DNA of 64,000 bases from Adiantum capillus-veneris (lineage: Eukaryota > Streptophyta > Polypodiopsida > Polypodiales > Pteridaceae), in the NCBI GenBank assembly GCA_014529385.2, contig CM043953.1, positions 61,691,872-61,755,871 of the forward strand, given 5' to 3'. Positions 10,730-21,624 of this stretch are shown here, in pieces (position 1 is the stretch's first letter; each line of letters opens with the position of its first letter). The notes beneath the pieces are model-generated. The model ran no database searches. It was not told the origin of the DNA and saw only the letters and a list, made by a program, of their open reading frames with translations. A program made the position numbers and the translations under genes.

Positions 10730-11286
10730 TTAACACAATTTTTTGCAAGCTCTTGAGCAGGTGGCTTTCTTTTCACCTTTGGACCTTTCAGACTTGTCCG
10801 AACCACAGGGTGTGCTTGCAATGTCTTTGGGTACCTCTTCAAGGATAACTTTTCTTTTCAGCTGAGCTTTACGCAAAAAACCCTCGAGAGGGCTGTTATC
10901 ACCAACTTCTTGCTCATCTTCTATGTTCTCATTCTTCAAAGTTTCCCCTGAGCCACTAGCCACCACTGTCTGCTGAGAAGCTTCTTCTTTGTCAGTTGCA
11001 GCAGGCATCACTGGCACATGAGGAGCCATGACAAAAAAATCATCTTCTAAGTTCCTTCTCACATCACCGCCTTCCTCCGTTGTTTTCATGCTTTCATTTG
11101 GCATCTGCTGGGAGCCCTCATCCACCCCTTCACTCCTTGCGTCCAACTCAACACCCTTCTCCGTCGAAGGTTTCTCACTTGTATCCAGCTCATCACTCTC
11201 CTCGATCGAAAGGTCCTCCATTACAGCCTTTCCCTTGCCCTTCGTGTCATGCACACTGCCCACATCACGGAGGGACTACCACAGGC
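10730..11286 (-). CDS. Last exon of unknown multi-exon gene: acidic Ser/Glu-rich tail
   Basis: The exon starts after a GTTGCAG acceptor (11,287-11,293 region) and runs to TAG/TAA at 10,730. It encodes a Ser/Glu/Asp-rich, probably disordered segment (KGKGKAVMEDLSIEESDELD, then EDDFFVMAPHVPVMP) and a basic end rich in Lys and Cys (LKRKVILEEV, KKATCSRACKKLC). No domain recognised. It belongs with the minus-strand exons at 12,220-14,062 because the intervening intron has proper GTAAG and CAG ends. The frame from 11,263 down is open without a stop. Function unknown; an acidic tail is common in nuclear proteins. Confidence 0.5.
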
Positions 11287-12219
11287 CTGCAACAAAAAAG
11301 GTGGATTAAGACTCATATAAGCATGTCATGTATGCTATAAAATGTTTGATATGTTGTGACTATGTGTGCGGCCTAGCATACATTGGAATCCATTATGCTG
11401 ACAAGCCCAATATGCTAATTCGAACTGTTGAGTATGGTAACTAGCATATCCAATATGCTAGTTTGCATCTGGAGATGGTAGCTTACTTACTAGATTTGCC
11501 ATTATGGCAAACTTACTCTAGTCTATACACTGAGCACAAGTATGCTAATTAGCATACAAGATATGGTAATTAGCATATCCAGTCAACACACTCAGTATTC
11601 TAATTAACACTGTGGGTATGCTAATAAGCACACCCTGTACGCTAAAAGACAGTCCTTGTATGCTAGCTACTAGCAGTCCCAATACGCTAATTAGCATACC
11701 CAGTATGCTAATTAGTATTCCCAGTATGCTAATTAGCATATCCAGTATGCTAATTAGCATATCCAATATGCTAATAAGCATATCTAGTATGCTAATCAGC
11801 ATACTCAATACGTGAATCAGCATATCCAATATGCTAATTAGCATTCTTAGTATGCTAATTAGCATATCTAGTATGATAATTAGCATATCCAATATGATAA
11901 TAAGCATATCCAGTATGCTAATCAGCATACCCAGTACGCTAATCAGCATACCCAGTATGCTAATCAGCATATACAGTTTTCTAGTTAGCATTTGGATATG
12001 GTAGTTAACTTACTAGATATGCTAATATGCCAAACTTACTCTAATTTTTACATTGAGCACATGGTATGCTAATTAGCATATCTAGTTAACACACTCAATA
12101 TTCTCACTGGGTATACTAATTAGCATATCCAATATGCTAATTAGCCTACCCAGTATGCTACTCAGCATATCCAGTTAACACACTGGGTATGCTAATTAGC
12201 ACACCCTGTACAATCTTAC
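11287..12219 (-). repeat. Intron with 21-bp TATGCTAATTAGCATAYCCAG tandem array
   Basis: A 933-bp intron on the minus strand: donor CTG|GTAAGATTG at 12,220/12,219 and acceptor TTGTTGCAG at 11,287. The central part (about 11,560-11,970) is a tandem array of 21-22 bp units containing TGCTAATTAGCA; translated, it gives a seven-residue period (MLISILG), which confirms the 21-bp phase. It is the same type of palindromic repeat as in the transposase intron (4045-5764). Confidence 0.82.
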
Positions 12220-12582
12220 CAGATGTTGGTGTGATTGGATGTCTTTGCCCTGTGGGTTTCCAACACCATTCTTGTGGTATCCTATGCTGGCAGGTCACAG
12301 CTCTACATTTTGTCGACAAGGAGCATGCAGCTACAAAGCAGAGAAAGTGATAGCTATGCCCACAATGCATCTTGACCGTGGCATTGGTTCCGTTTACTTC
12401 AAGTGGAAAACTGCAGCCACTACACGGGTTGATCATCGTCCCATCGCATACCCCTTCTATACTTTCTGTAAAAGTGCCCATAGCCTTATTACACAGGGCA
12501 GTGGGAATGGAGGAGCCTTGTAGCATCTGCATTAGGAGCTGCAATTGACCTTCACATGCATTCACTTTTGCTTCCATAACCT
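12220..12582 (-). CDS. Exon with RING-like zinc motif, unknown multi-exon gene
   Basis: The exon reads VMEAKVNACEGQLQLLMQML (short coiled coil), then a zinc-binding pattern: NPCSGCSFPLE (C-X2-C), VKMHCGHSYHFLCF (C-X-H-X3-H-X2-C) and a third Cys set CRAVTCQHRIPQEWC. The ligand order is RING-like, but the last pairs are unusually spaced, so RING identity and E3-ligase function are not certain. The donor GTAAGATTG is exact; the acceptor is placed at about 12,582 by frame and is approximate. Upstream exons with a coiled coil lie at 12,688-12,990. Confidence 0.5.
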
Positions 12583-12687
12583 CCACATTAATTTGCACAC
12601 CAAAAAAAAGAGGAGCATGGTAAGTACATAGGTTTGTTGTGCACATATTCCAATCATACGCTGGAAGCATAAAAGTCACGCACTTAC

Positions 12688-13532
12688 ACGCTGACAAGTT
12701 GAGTCAGCAGCAAGAGTGTTCTCACTGTCAGGAAATGCCAAACCTTCCAATGTCTCTTTAAATGTCTCTATTTTTTACCTCTGTAATTCATTTTCAGTGT
12801 CGTGAAGCTTTTGTCTCATAGCAACCACAATTGGGGTGACCCTAGCATTGCTTGCTTGGACAACCCTCGCAGCTTCAAACTCTGATTTTGCAGTTAGAAG
12901 ATGTTCTTTAGCATCTTGCAGTTGTTTGCTGAGAATTTCAGAGGCAGCCTTTATGTGCTGCAAATTCTCAACGCCAAAAACTGACAGGCTTTCAGCCTAC
13001 TGGTGAGTGCTGTGGCGAGAGATGGGTGTCTCCTTGGTATCCTCCTTCATTTCAGCTTGCACCTCCTCAATGTTTTGACATACATTGCGCATCCTCCACT
13101 TTTTGACGTGGGCCTCGTAGTACCCTTTCTCTCGGAGGTCCTGCAAATGCTGGACAACGAATTCAGCCCAATTGAATTGCATGGCTGAGCTACTTGCAAT
13201 TGCCGCCGGGCTGAATTCTTTTACAAACCCCTTGGCGAATAAAGAGTTGATCTCCATGTTTGTTGGGGGCTTTTGGTACACCTTGTAATGTAGCTGCATC
13301 ACCTGGTCGAGCATATCAATACGCAAACAACTGCATTTAATGCGATAGTGACTACAATTCTTTGACTCTCTGAAAACACTGAACCACTCCACATCACTGA
13401 TCTTATCCCACCTCACTAGTTTGGGGTTGGCACCAGCCACGGAGAGGCCATGAACATCATTGAACTCTTCTGCTATAATATAGAACTTGCTCTGTACTGG
13501 GAGTGTAAACTTTAAAGCTTTCCATTGGCCTG
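12688..13532 (-). CDS. Exon(s) with novel N-terminal domain and coiled coil, unknown gene
   Basis: From a GTGTGCAG acceptor near 13,533 the frame reads QWKALKFTLPVQSKFYIIAE, then AGANPKLVRWDKISDVEW, LDQVMQLHYKVYQKPPTN and FNWAEFVVQHLQDLREKGYY. This looks like a compact folded domain that I do not recognise. After a stop at about 12,997 the coding sense continues (HIKAASEILSKQLQDAKEHL, FEAARVVQASNARVTPIVV) as a coiled coil with one more stop near 12,775. A donor GTAAGTG sits at 12,682-12,687. The two internal stops mean it is either a pseudogene or has introns I misplace. Confidence 0.45.
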
Positions 13533-13830
13533 CACACCCCCAATGTCACAAGATTAGCAAATTTTTCTATTTGTTGGTAGGTAAAAAATAATGTAGCCAG
13601 GAGTGTGTTAACAGTAGGAAATTGAGCACTTCCTTCCAATTTCAAGGTTCAAATCAAACACTGGTTTGTGCTTCTTGAGCCAGACTTCGACTTGAGCGAT
13701 TGTATTTCAAGTGACTATTCAGAAGATGTCCTACTGCTAATGCCGATATCAAGGGACAACTCTCCAGCCAAGACAGCACCAGCAACTATCCTCGCAAATC
13801 ATAATGAGGTAGAGAGAGAGAGAGAGAGAG

Positions 13831-14062
13831 TACCTGAGTCATCCTTCCCCTTTGTATGCAAGGTCTTTGCCATTGGGGATGCTAGGGAATCAGAGAGCTT
13901 CACCCTTTTTTGGGGCGGAGAAGAAGCAGCAGAAAGTTCAACCCTTGACTTTGTTTTTGGTTCTCCCTTACCTCTGGCCCCTGCGCCCCTCTTATCTCTG
14001 GCCCCTGCGCCCCGCTTCTCTCCATGCATGTTGACTGCCGCACTCCACTTCTCTCCATGCAT
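13831..14062 (-). CDS. First exon: basic Gly/Arg/Lys-rich N-terminus, unknown gene
   Basis: ATG at 14,062 opens a strongly basic, low-complexity segment with two short internal repeats (MHGEK.. twice; KRGAGAR twice), then ASSPPQKRVKLSDSL, which resembles a nuclear localisation signal. It ends at a candidate donor GTACTC just before an AG/CT microsatellite (about 13,807-13,830). Proposed as the first exon of the minus-strand gene that continues at 13,532; the link is by orientation and order only. Confidence 0.35.
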
Positions 14063-14344
14063 TTTGACTGCCCCACTCCCCTCAGAGTAACACTGCGTAA
14101 ATGGTCAGGAAAGTGGATTCAGGGTGGTCCCCCTATTTTGAGATATTTGATGGATTCCCACACGTTTGAAAATTTACACTCTCATTATGCTTACAAGATA
14201 TGCTTGGTGCCACATGATAACTAGCACAAAAAGCATGACAAGTTAACATGCTTACACCCTATAACTATTCATATCTCTATTTTTGTTGTTCTGTTCTCTT
14301 GCATCTCTCACAACCAATAGCCTAATGCTACCCTAGCGCACCTC
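14063..14344. other. Unassigned sequence next to the CACTA insertion
   Basis: No recognisable gene. It may hold the right end of the unit spanning 725-14,062, but no inverted repeat to the left side could be found by eye. It ends at the TCA target site used by the CACTA element. Confidence 0.4.
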
Positions 14345-14347
14345 TCA

Positions 14348-14560
14348 CACTACAAGAGGTTGTGTGCTCTTGTGACGCTGTTAGCGACGAAAATACACTG
14401 GGTTTTTATAACCCTCGGCGTCGCTATATGCGTCGCTATAGGCGTCTCTATATGCGTCGCTATATAGAGACGCTCATAGCGACGGTCATAGCGACGTTTA
14501 CACTGAAGACTATAGCGACGCTACAGAGCCATAAATAGCGACAGTTATAGCGACACCCAA
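14348..14560. repeat. Left TIR and subterminal repeats of CACTA copy 1
   Basis: The TIR is followed by at least nine GCGTCGCTAT-type words in both orientations, for example CGTCTCTATAT...ATATAGAGACG as an inverted pair around 14,442-14,471. Confidence 0.9.
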
Positions 14561-14574
14561 GAGATTTTTTTTTT

Positions 14575-14603
14575 GGTGGCAGGGCATTCAATGCCCTGCC
14601 ACC
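14575..14603. repeat. 29-nt perfect palindrome
   Basis: GGTGGCAGGGCATT, one C, then AATGCCCTGCCACC: 14 paired bases around a single base. It lies after a T-run, between the left subterminal repeats and the 3' end of the Transposase_24-like gene. On the minus strand it could act in 3' end formation, but that is speculative. Confidence 0.85.
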
Positions 14604-14911
14604 CATCAACCATATTGTACTTGATTCACTTTTTAAAAAAAGTGCAAGGGTAGATAATAGACCCAAAATAGTCACCCACAAGTCGCATTGTTTGCAAAAT
14701 TGACAATTGTACACATCATAGGCAAAATGAATTGATTGGCAAATGTAATAATGACAATTGTACAACATCATAGGCATAAAGAATTGATTGGCAAAAGGAA
14801 CTGCGGTGACAAATGTAATAATATACATGGTTCAAAAAGACGTAAGCTATGAGAAACCCTAAACTAATGCTATCTAGCTACGGCTAAACTGACGTCGTCT
14901 AGTCAGACATC

Positions 14912-16208
14912 TCATCGCGTCCAAGCGGCGTATCTGTCGGATTCTGCAAAAAAAGACAATAAGACAGCTTTCAGTAAGTATAAACATATAACGACATTTA
15001 TAAAACAATACAAAAAATAAAAAAGAGTAAACCCTAATACTAACCATGCCGCCACGAGAACTGAGAATGTCCATCAGGGCGTTTAAGCCCTTCCTGCCTG
15101 CGTACTCACGCTCGTACGGTGTGGGATCACGTCCTGTCATCGACCACTGTCAAAACATACAAAGATTTCATTATGTTAGAATTAAAAAACTCATAAACCC
15201 TAAACTATCGAACATAAAGAGCAATGTGAAAACACTTACAAAATCGGCCTCAAATGATGCCCATCCACCGCTCCCCAAGTGGTGCGAGCTCCCTGCCTCT
15301 ACTCGCGCTCTGGCTGCATCCTTTTGTTGCTTCCACTTGTCGGGATTCTCGCGCGCTGCTTTTTTCGCATTCTTCCAATCTTCTTTGGCCAGCCAATCTC
15401 GCCTGTTCCACCCATTCTTGATTGTTTTTTGCACTTCGGAACGCTTGTGTTTGCAGTATTCGCGCATTCGAATCTTCATCAGGTCTTCATTGAAGCGCTG
15501 ATCCCGTGTTGGAACGGGAAACTCATCATGAAGTATGTTGATGACTCTGTTTTTTAAATCACTTGGTACTTCACTCCATTTGTTTAGTATGTAGTGTCTA
15601 AACAGCTGAGAGCAAAGACCACGCATGCGCGAGATCACCTTCTTGCCGTCATCATCCATGATGATGCCGCCGCTGAAGTCGATGGAGTAAGACAAGCCCT
15701 CTGGCCGGTGACGCGTGAACCTGGGTGTCTCGGCAGGGGTCTCTAGCGGCGTGTCGATGGGGGTACGGACGTCAGGTGTCTCCAACGGTGTCTGGGCCCC
15801 AAAGCGAGGAGTGTCGAGAGGGGTGGCTCTTGGCGGAGTAGGTAGAGGTGTGTAGCTTCTAGGAACAGTCATCCATGCAAAACCTGGCGTAGATGGCGAT
15901 GCTGTGGCTGGTGTGGGGGCGGGCAAAGAAGGGGAGGGTAAAGAGCCTCGTCGAACACGAGGCGGTGTGGAGGCATCGGTGGCGGAATCCCCACAACAAC
16001 CGCCACCGCCACCACTAGAGCGCCGGTGTCTAGACGAGTGTGAAGCTCGTCTCGTCGACGCCGAAGCTTCGGAGCGTGCCGAATGCTCCGAAAGAGAGGG
16101 AGATGGGGATGGAGTAGGAACGCGCGATGATGCGCCAGAGCGATGACGCTCCACGTACCACTGTCTCTGCTGCGGTGACAAAGAAGAAAGAAACTCCTCA
16201 TCATCCAT
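14912..16208 (-). CDS. Transposase_24-like (TNPA-like) protein of CACTA copy 1
   Basis: This is a plant CACTA accessory protein of the Ptta/En/Spm family, which probably binds the subterminal repeats in the nucleus. Exon 1 is 15,240-16,208 (ATG at 16,208). It gives MDDEEFLSSLSPQQRQW, a long Ser/Pro/Arg/Thr-rich low-complexity region, then the domain: IMDDDGKKVISRM, CSQLFRHYILNKWSEV, VQKTIKNGWNRRDW and HHLGSGGWASFEADF. The GSGG block is typical of the family. Donor GTAAGTG is at 15,239. Exon 2 is 15,045-15,146 (WSMTGRDPTPYEREYAGRKG). Exon 3 is 14,912-14,943 (ESDRYAAWTR, stop TGA). All three join in phase without a stop, so this gene may be intact. An AG acceptor just before the ATG suggests an upstream non-coding exon. 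Confidence 0.85.
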
Positions 16209-16480
16209 ACCTGCATTAAACACACGAATATTTAAACTTAATATTGAATGAATAGAGTAGACAATGACGCAAAGACCATTAAATACAATGACGTAATGAC
16301 GCATATAAATACAATGATGCAATGAATCGAGTGATAGAAGAGGCAAGTCGAAAACTCAGAATTTTCAATCAAAAGATGTGAGCGCGAGTAGAAAAGAGCG
16401 TTATACACCATGGAAGGTACTTAGAGAGCCAGAGCTTTTACAACACGGAGCAAAATTGTTCAAATACAATATTTGTGGCT

Positions 16481-19400
16481 TTAAGAGATCTCTCTCTCAT
16501 CCTCGCATAACTCAGCATAACTTCCTATATCTATATAGAGCTCTCCGTTTAAACACATATCCTCTGTTTCATTTTGTAGCTCCTCTGCATGCACCCCATA
16601 TAGAGTAGTAGCATCTTGATGCTCGTCTAGCACCACCGCAGCGGCTTCTGATTGAGCATCTTCTCTGATCTCCTCCATTGATGCCGTTGTGATTGGCACA
16701 TGGTAGCCTTCATACGTCCTTGCACTACGAGGGGCTACCTCTATGACGTACCACCAGTTTGATGTAGACTTTGTAGGATGAAATATTACCTGCCAGAGCC
16801 ACTTAACTTATATGAGAGCTTTCAAGCACATAACTTGTAAAAGGGGGATGTTAACTATTTACATACTTGTTCACAATGCTCAGGTAGTACGAAAGTGTCT
16901 CTTAGGTCAGTCCATTTCTTAGTAGAATCCACCTCAAGAAAACCAGACTCTCCTCTACGCACAGTAGCGTTGCGACCCTCCATGATTATCTTGAACCATT
17001 GCACGTCGAACAAGTCGACAAAAAATCCTCTGTAATCGATCCTCAAAATCTCTTGTAGCGTGCCGAAGTAAGTGAGTTCCGCCACCACAGGATCTGCATC
17101 AGAGGAACGTCGTCGACTAGACTGTTCAAATTTTGCCATGATTCCACAATCTTGAGTAAAACGCTTTTTGTCGATTCGTTCCACCCTAAAATGTCGACCT
17201 TTACACCATGCTGCTGTGTATGACTTATACTACAACGAACAAAAATTATGAGTGGCCGTTCAAACGTTTAGAAATAAAGTCACTAGCTAGTCATACATTG
17301 AAAACTTACCTTGGTCGCGCAACCCCGAGAGTACTCCCACTCTTCCTCAGTCACTTCATCACCGCATTGTTGTGCGCTTTTCAATTGGTTGTGCAACCAT
17401 CTTAAGCTCATGAAGGTTGGTAGGCTCTCCAGATTCGCTGGATAGTGCATCGGTGGTCGTCTTCCCCGTCTCCACTCGATTCGTGCCCTTTGTCGCTCTT
17501 GCTTTGCATCCTCATATTGTGAAATCCACTTTTGCATCACTGGATTGTGAAGCATGCAAAATCGGTTGATTTTAGCCTCTAGATCTTCCGTCATCTTCTT
17601 CTCAACACCGAGATTGCACATGACAATCCAAGATATGTGCTCATCATCTATGGTTCGCCATAGCGTGTCCCGGGATTTATCAAATCCGTCTAGCCACTCT
17701 CCAATGTACACTAGGGACTCTGATACCAACCAACCTTTCTGCCATGCTACCCTCCGGACGTGCCTTTTGACGCACATATCCCTTAAGCCAGTGCATTACG
17801 CCAGTGGGGGTCCGCAAAGATCGAATGGTCTCTTTTACTTTGCGTTCTTGGGCTCCTGTGAAAATCCATGGTGCTTTGGGGAGTTTTATCGATCCATCAG
17901 ACGCTGTTTGCAGCCAATATTGCTCCATAAGATCCACATTTCTAAGGTCAACTCTGGCTCCCAAAGTATCTTTCTTGCCGGTTAGATGGTCCCATAGTAG
18001 ATTACCCACATTCTTGAATATGTGCATTGGATCGAGCAAGTGATTGATCATGAGTCGGGGCCAGTATGGTAACTCGTACCATAGAGATAGTCTCTTCATC
18101 CCTGGAGGCAATCCGTCATCGCACATCTCCTTCTGCTCTAACCATGCTTGTGCAGACATCCTTGGTGGCTCTCTTCCCAAAAAGCCGTCGCGTAACACAT
18201 GATTCTCTGGAAGATACGCTTGATGACCTTCGTAGATTTGCTTCTTCAGTGAGGGTGCCCTACGTGCATTCAGTCTAGGTCCACATGTGACACATGCTCT
18301 GTATCCGCTTGTTTGAAGCCCTGCATGTATACACATGATAATAGATCAACTATGGGAAAAAACAAGATTTACAGTGTCTGAGTGAGGAGTGTCAATAGAT
18401 CACCTGAGCATTCTGTTAGCCCGGGATAGTCATGCATGGTCCACATTAGAATGCCTCTGATCAAAGCATTCCGTCGTCCTGTGTGTCGGCTCATATCCAA
18501 CACCTCTATGCCAATCCACAATTGTTGTAGCTCTTCCAATAGTGGACAAAGATACACATCCATATTCCCCACTTTATATCGCCCTGGCACAATCAAGCTT
18601 AGCCATAGGTGCCCCTTCTTCGTAGTCAACCACGAGGGAATGTTGTAGTTGACGATGACAACGGGCCATACACTGTAAGATGTTGATCTTTGACCAAATG
18701 GATTTACGCCATCCATAGCCAGACCTAAGCGCAAATTTCGAGCTTCCCTGGCAAAATCCGACCATGTTCCATCTATATGTTTCCACGCTACGCAATCTAC
18801 AGGAATTCGTAGCACACCATCCGAAGATTTATTCTCCTCATGCCATGATGCTAGGGCGGCCATGGACTTACATTCGAAGAAATGCTTGATGCGAGGAAGC
18901 AGAGGGAAATGTCGCAAAACCTTTTGTGGAATTTTTGTCCCGTGGAGATCTACTCGATATCTTTCAGAATCACATTTCGGACACTTCTCCATGTCTATGT
19001 ATTCCCCTCTGAAAAGAATGCAGTCATTAGGACAAGCGTGGATAGAATTGTAATCCATCCCCAAGTTTCTCAAAATCTTTCTTGCTTCATCTCGGGAATC
19101 TGGCATCACATTGTCAGCTGGTAGTATGTGCTCTTTCAGCAATCTACACAACATAAAAATATGATACAGTCGTGTAAAAATCTATCAGATCATTATACAT
19201 TTAGAGTTTTATTAAAGTAAACTAATTGTAATAGATCACCTGAAAAGCGTTGTGACGCTAGTGTCACTCCATCCAAACTTTGCCTGCATGTTGAGAAGAA
19301 CCAAGAGTGCTTTCAATCTAGACATACGTGCTCCATTATACAATGGCGTATCGGCTTCACTTTTCATATCATCATAGATAAGCCTTTCTGAATCCATGAT

Positions 19401-19759
19401 CGTCTCGATCATTTCATCAATCTCGGGCTCAAACATTGCCTCGTTGGGAATGTGCTCTGCATGATCATCCCCCGAGCTGTCAGAGGCTACATCTTGTGGC
19501 CTCACATATGCTGCTTGACCAAAGCGCCTGCGAACACGTCTATTGGGTTGCAAGATTGCTGCTTGTTGGCCGACGAGTTATAATTGGCAACAACTCAATC
19601 TATAATAGATGGATCGAACTCGCCAAATTCGCGAACGTGCTGCACAGAAACACTTCTTGTCCGTCACACAGCATGCTTGCATTGATTACAAGGACATAAG
19701 ACCCTCGTTGAGAGATAGGTGTTTCGGTTGGACGGTCCCACATCCTCATCACTACTCAT
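16481..19759 (-). pseudogene. TNP2-type CACTA transposase of copy 1, internally deleted
   Basis: TNP2 cuts and joins CACTA ends. The N-terminal exon (ATG 19,759) has a transposase-associated Cys motif (LCPCNQCKHAV) with stops. Then come LLVLLNMQAKFGWSDTSVT (19,236-19,553), the TNP2 core at 18,412-19,154 (LRNLGMDYNSIHACPNDC, CPKCDSERYR, GLAMDGVNPFGQRSTSY, GILMWTMHDYPG) and 17,680-18,336 (CVTCGPRLNARRAP, HLLDPMHIFKNVGN, KAPWIFTGAQERK). At about 17,780 LKGYVRQKARPEG runs directly into SMAE: the roughly 150-residue DUF4218 segment, with the RWM..ER motif seen in copy 2, is missing. A one-base shift follows (GWLVSESLVYIGEWL, 17,283-17,760). The 3' exons resemble DUF4216 (16,855-17,184; 16,481-16,790). 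GT-AG introns separate the blocks. Probably inactive. Confidence 0.88.
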
Positions 19760-19821
19760 AATGAGGATAAAAAACTTATAACCTGGAAAAAAAATTTAAT
19801 ATTCTATTGGCATTCTTCGTC

Positions 19822-19871
<50 letters not shown>

Positions 19872-20304
19872 ACCTCACATTCTCTAGTCATGTCCAATCC
19901 CCGCACACCTCGGTCTAGAGGTGCACGGAGATCAGAACCACCGGGTTATAATCTCGTCTTTATTGGTCAATACCTATATTTGTGGGTACAAGAAATCTAC
20001 ACACCCACGTCTACATGATACTGCATGTAGTGGACAAAACCCCTTTGCCTCTTCTCTAGCTGTAGCACTTTACAGCATCTTAACATCTTTTCACAGTAGA
20101 TCTTTTCACTGTTCGTCTAACCCTAAACCCTAAACCGTAAGTAATTCTTGCGTGGACTCGATCTAACGTAAATAAGCGTAAATCTAAATAAACGTAAATC
20201 TAACTAAAAATAAACCTAAATCTAATTTAACGTAAGTCTACATCTAACTTAATCTTTAACGTCTTTTGGGATAGTTTCCTACGACGTTAAAACTCTCTTC
20301 TTCT

Positions 20305-20339
<35 letters not shown>

Positions 20340-20469
20340 CTAAATAAACCTAAGTCTAATCTAATATAACATAAATCTAAATCTAACGTAAATTATGTTA
20401 TATTAAAAACAAAGAACTAAACTAACAGGGATTATAAGAACCTTAAAACTGATTTAACACATAATTTTT
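19760..20469. other. CACTA copy 1 interior: microsatellites and telomere-like words
   Basis: Non-coding. It contains (CT)n at about 19,823-19,869 and (GT)n at about 20,304-20,332, then many words of the type CGTAAATCTAA. CTAACCCTAAACCCTAAACC at about 20,119 resembles two plant telomere units, or a telo-box, as found in some plant promoters; it may belong to the transposase promoter region. Confidence 0.6.
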
Positions 20470-20831
20470 CACATAAGTCGGCAAGAGTTGGCATTCTCAT
20501 CACTAAAGATGTGAGAGTTAACTTCCGGCGGTGACGCTGTCTCATCTCCATCCACATCTGACGACATCAATTGGCCCTTTATACCATTCTTGCTCTTGTT
20601 ACTAACTTTGAAGTTGCTGTTGAATGACTAGAGGTTGTCTAGATGGTCATTGTGTCGGGGATGTAGTGACTCTTGCCGCCCTGAAGATCCACCTTCTTCC
20701 CTATCTTCTGAAGACATTTCACCAGTACTTTTGGATCGACGGAGCCCACCATGAGTGAAGGCAGCAATACCCTATATTCCATTGAGGGCTTTCTTCACCC
20801 GCTTCATGCAGGCATCGCAGTCTATGGAGAC
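20470..20831 (-). pseudogene. Captured heavy-metal-associated (HMA/HIPP-like) gene fragment
   Basis: On the minus strand, 20,770-20,831 encodes VSIDCDACMKRVKKALNGI, then a stop, then GIAAF. This matches the HMA fold start (V.I.C..C...VKKAL..I.GV) with the metal-binding CXXC as CDAC. The same frame family continues through MSSEDREEGGSSG and NSNFKVSNKSKNGIKGQLM to DVDGDETASPPEVNS, the Lys/Asp-rich type of tail seen in heavy-metal-associated isoprenylated plant proteins. It holds in-frame stops, lies wholly inside the CACTA element and has no role in transposition, so it is best read as a captured host gene piece. The first two thirds of the HMA repeat are clear; the tail assignment is weaker. 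Confidence 0.7.
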
Positions 20832-21415
20832 CTAAATCTAATATAATATAACGTAAATCTAAATCTAGCGTAAATAAACGTAAATCTATATAAAAATAAA
20901 CCTAAATCTAATTTAATGTAAGTTTACATATAACCTAATCTTTAACGTCTTTTAAGATAGTTTCCTACGACGTTATAACTCTCTTCTTCTTGTGTGTGCG
21001 CGCGTGTGTGGATGTGTGTGCCAATAAAAAGAGATAAATGGTATAACCTTTCTATCACCCATGCCAAGTATGATAGATTGATTATGCCATTTCCCTCTTG
21101 AATAATAGGTCTTGAGTTCAACTCCTCGTCGGCTAGATCTTTAGGTCTTTTAATTTTAATTAGTTTCCTACGACGTTAAATTAGTTTCTCTCTCTTTCTC
21201 TCTCAATGTGTGTGCGTTTTTTTCAATCGTATGCATGTTTTCTCTCTCTTTTCCTCTCTCAATGTGTGCGTTTTTTATTTATGTATGTTCTCTCTCTATT
21301 TTCCTCTCTCAATGCGTGCGTTTTTTGTTTATGCATGCTCTCTCTCTCTTTTCCTCTCTCAATGTGTGTGTGCATTCTTTGTTTATGTATGTGTGTGTGC
21401 GTTTTTGTTTATGTT

Positions 21416-21474
<59 letters not shown>

Positions 21475-21496
21475 AAAAACACTATGTGTGTGTGTA

Positions 21497-21531
<35 letters not shown>

Positions 21532-21593
21532 AAGAGGGGAAGGGAACATGAGAATGAGGAGAGGGAAGGAGCATACCTGGCTCTCCTTCTTCT

Positions 21594-21624
<31 letters not shown>

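Noticed and set aside
11545-11991. MLISILG heptapeptide-repeat protein on the minus strand
   Set aside because: Arises from the 21-bp tandem repeat in an intron with clear splice ends.
15046-15557. Plus-strand open frames within the Transposase_24-like gene
   Set aside because: Shadows of the minus-strand coding exon, without family motifs.
20115-20140. Interstitial telomere
   Set aside because: Only about two CCCTAAA-like units; too short for a telomere relic, more likely a telo-box or chance.
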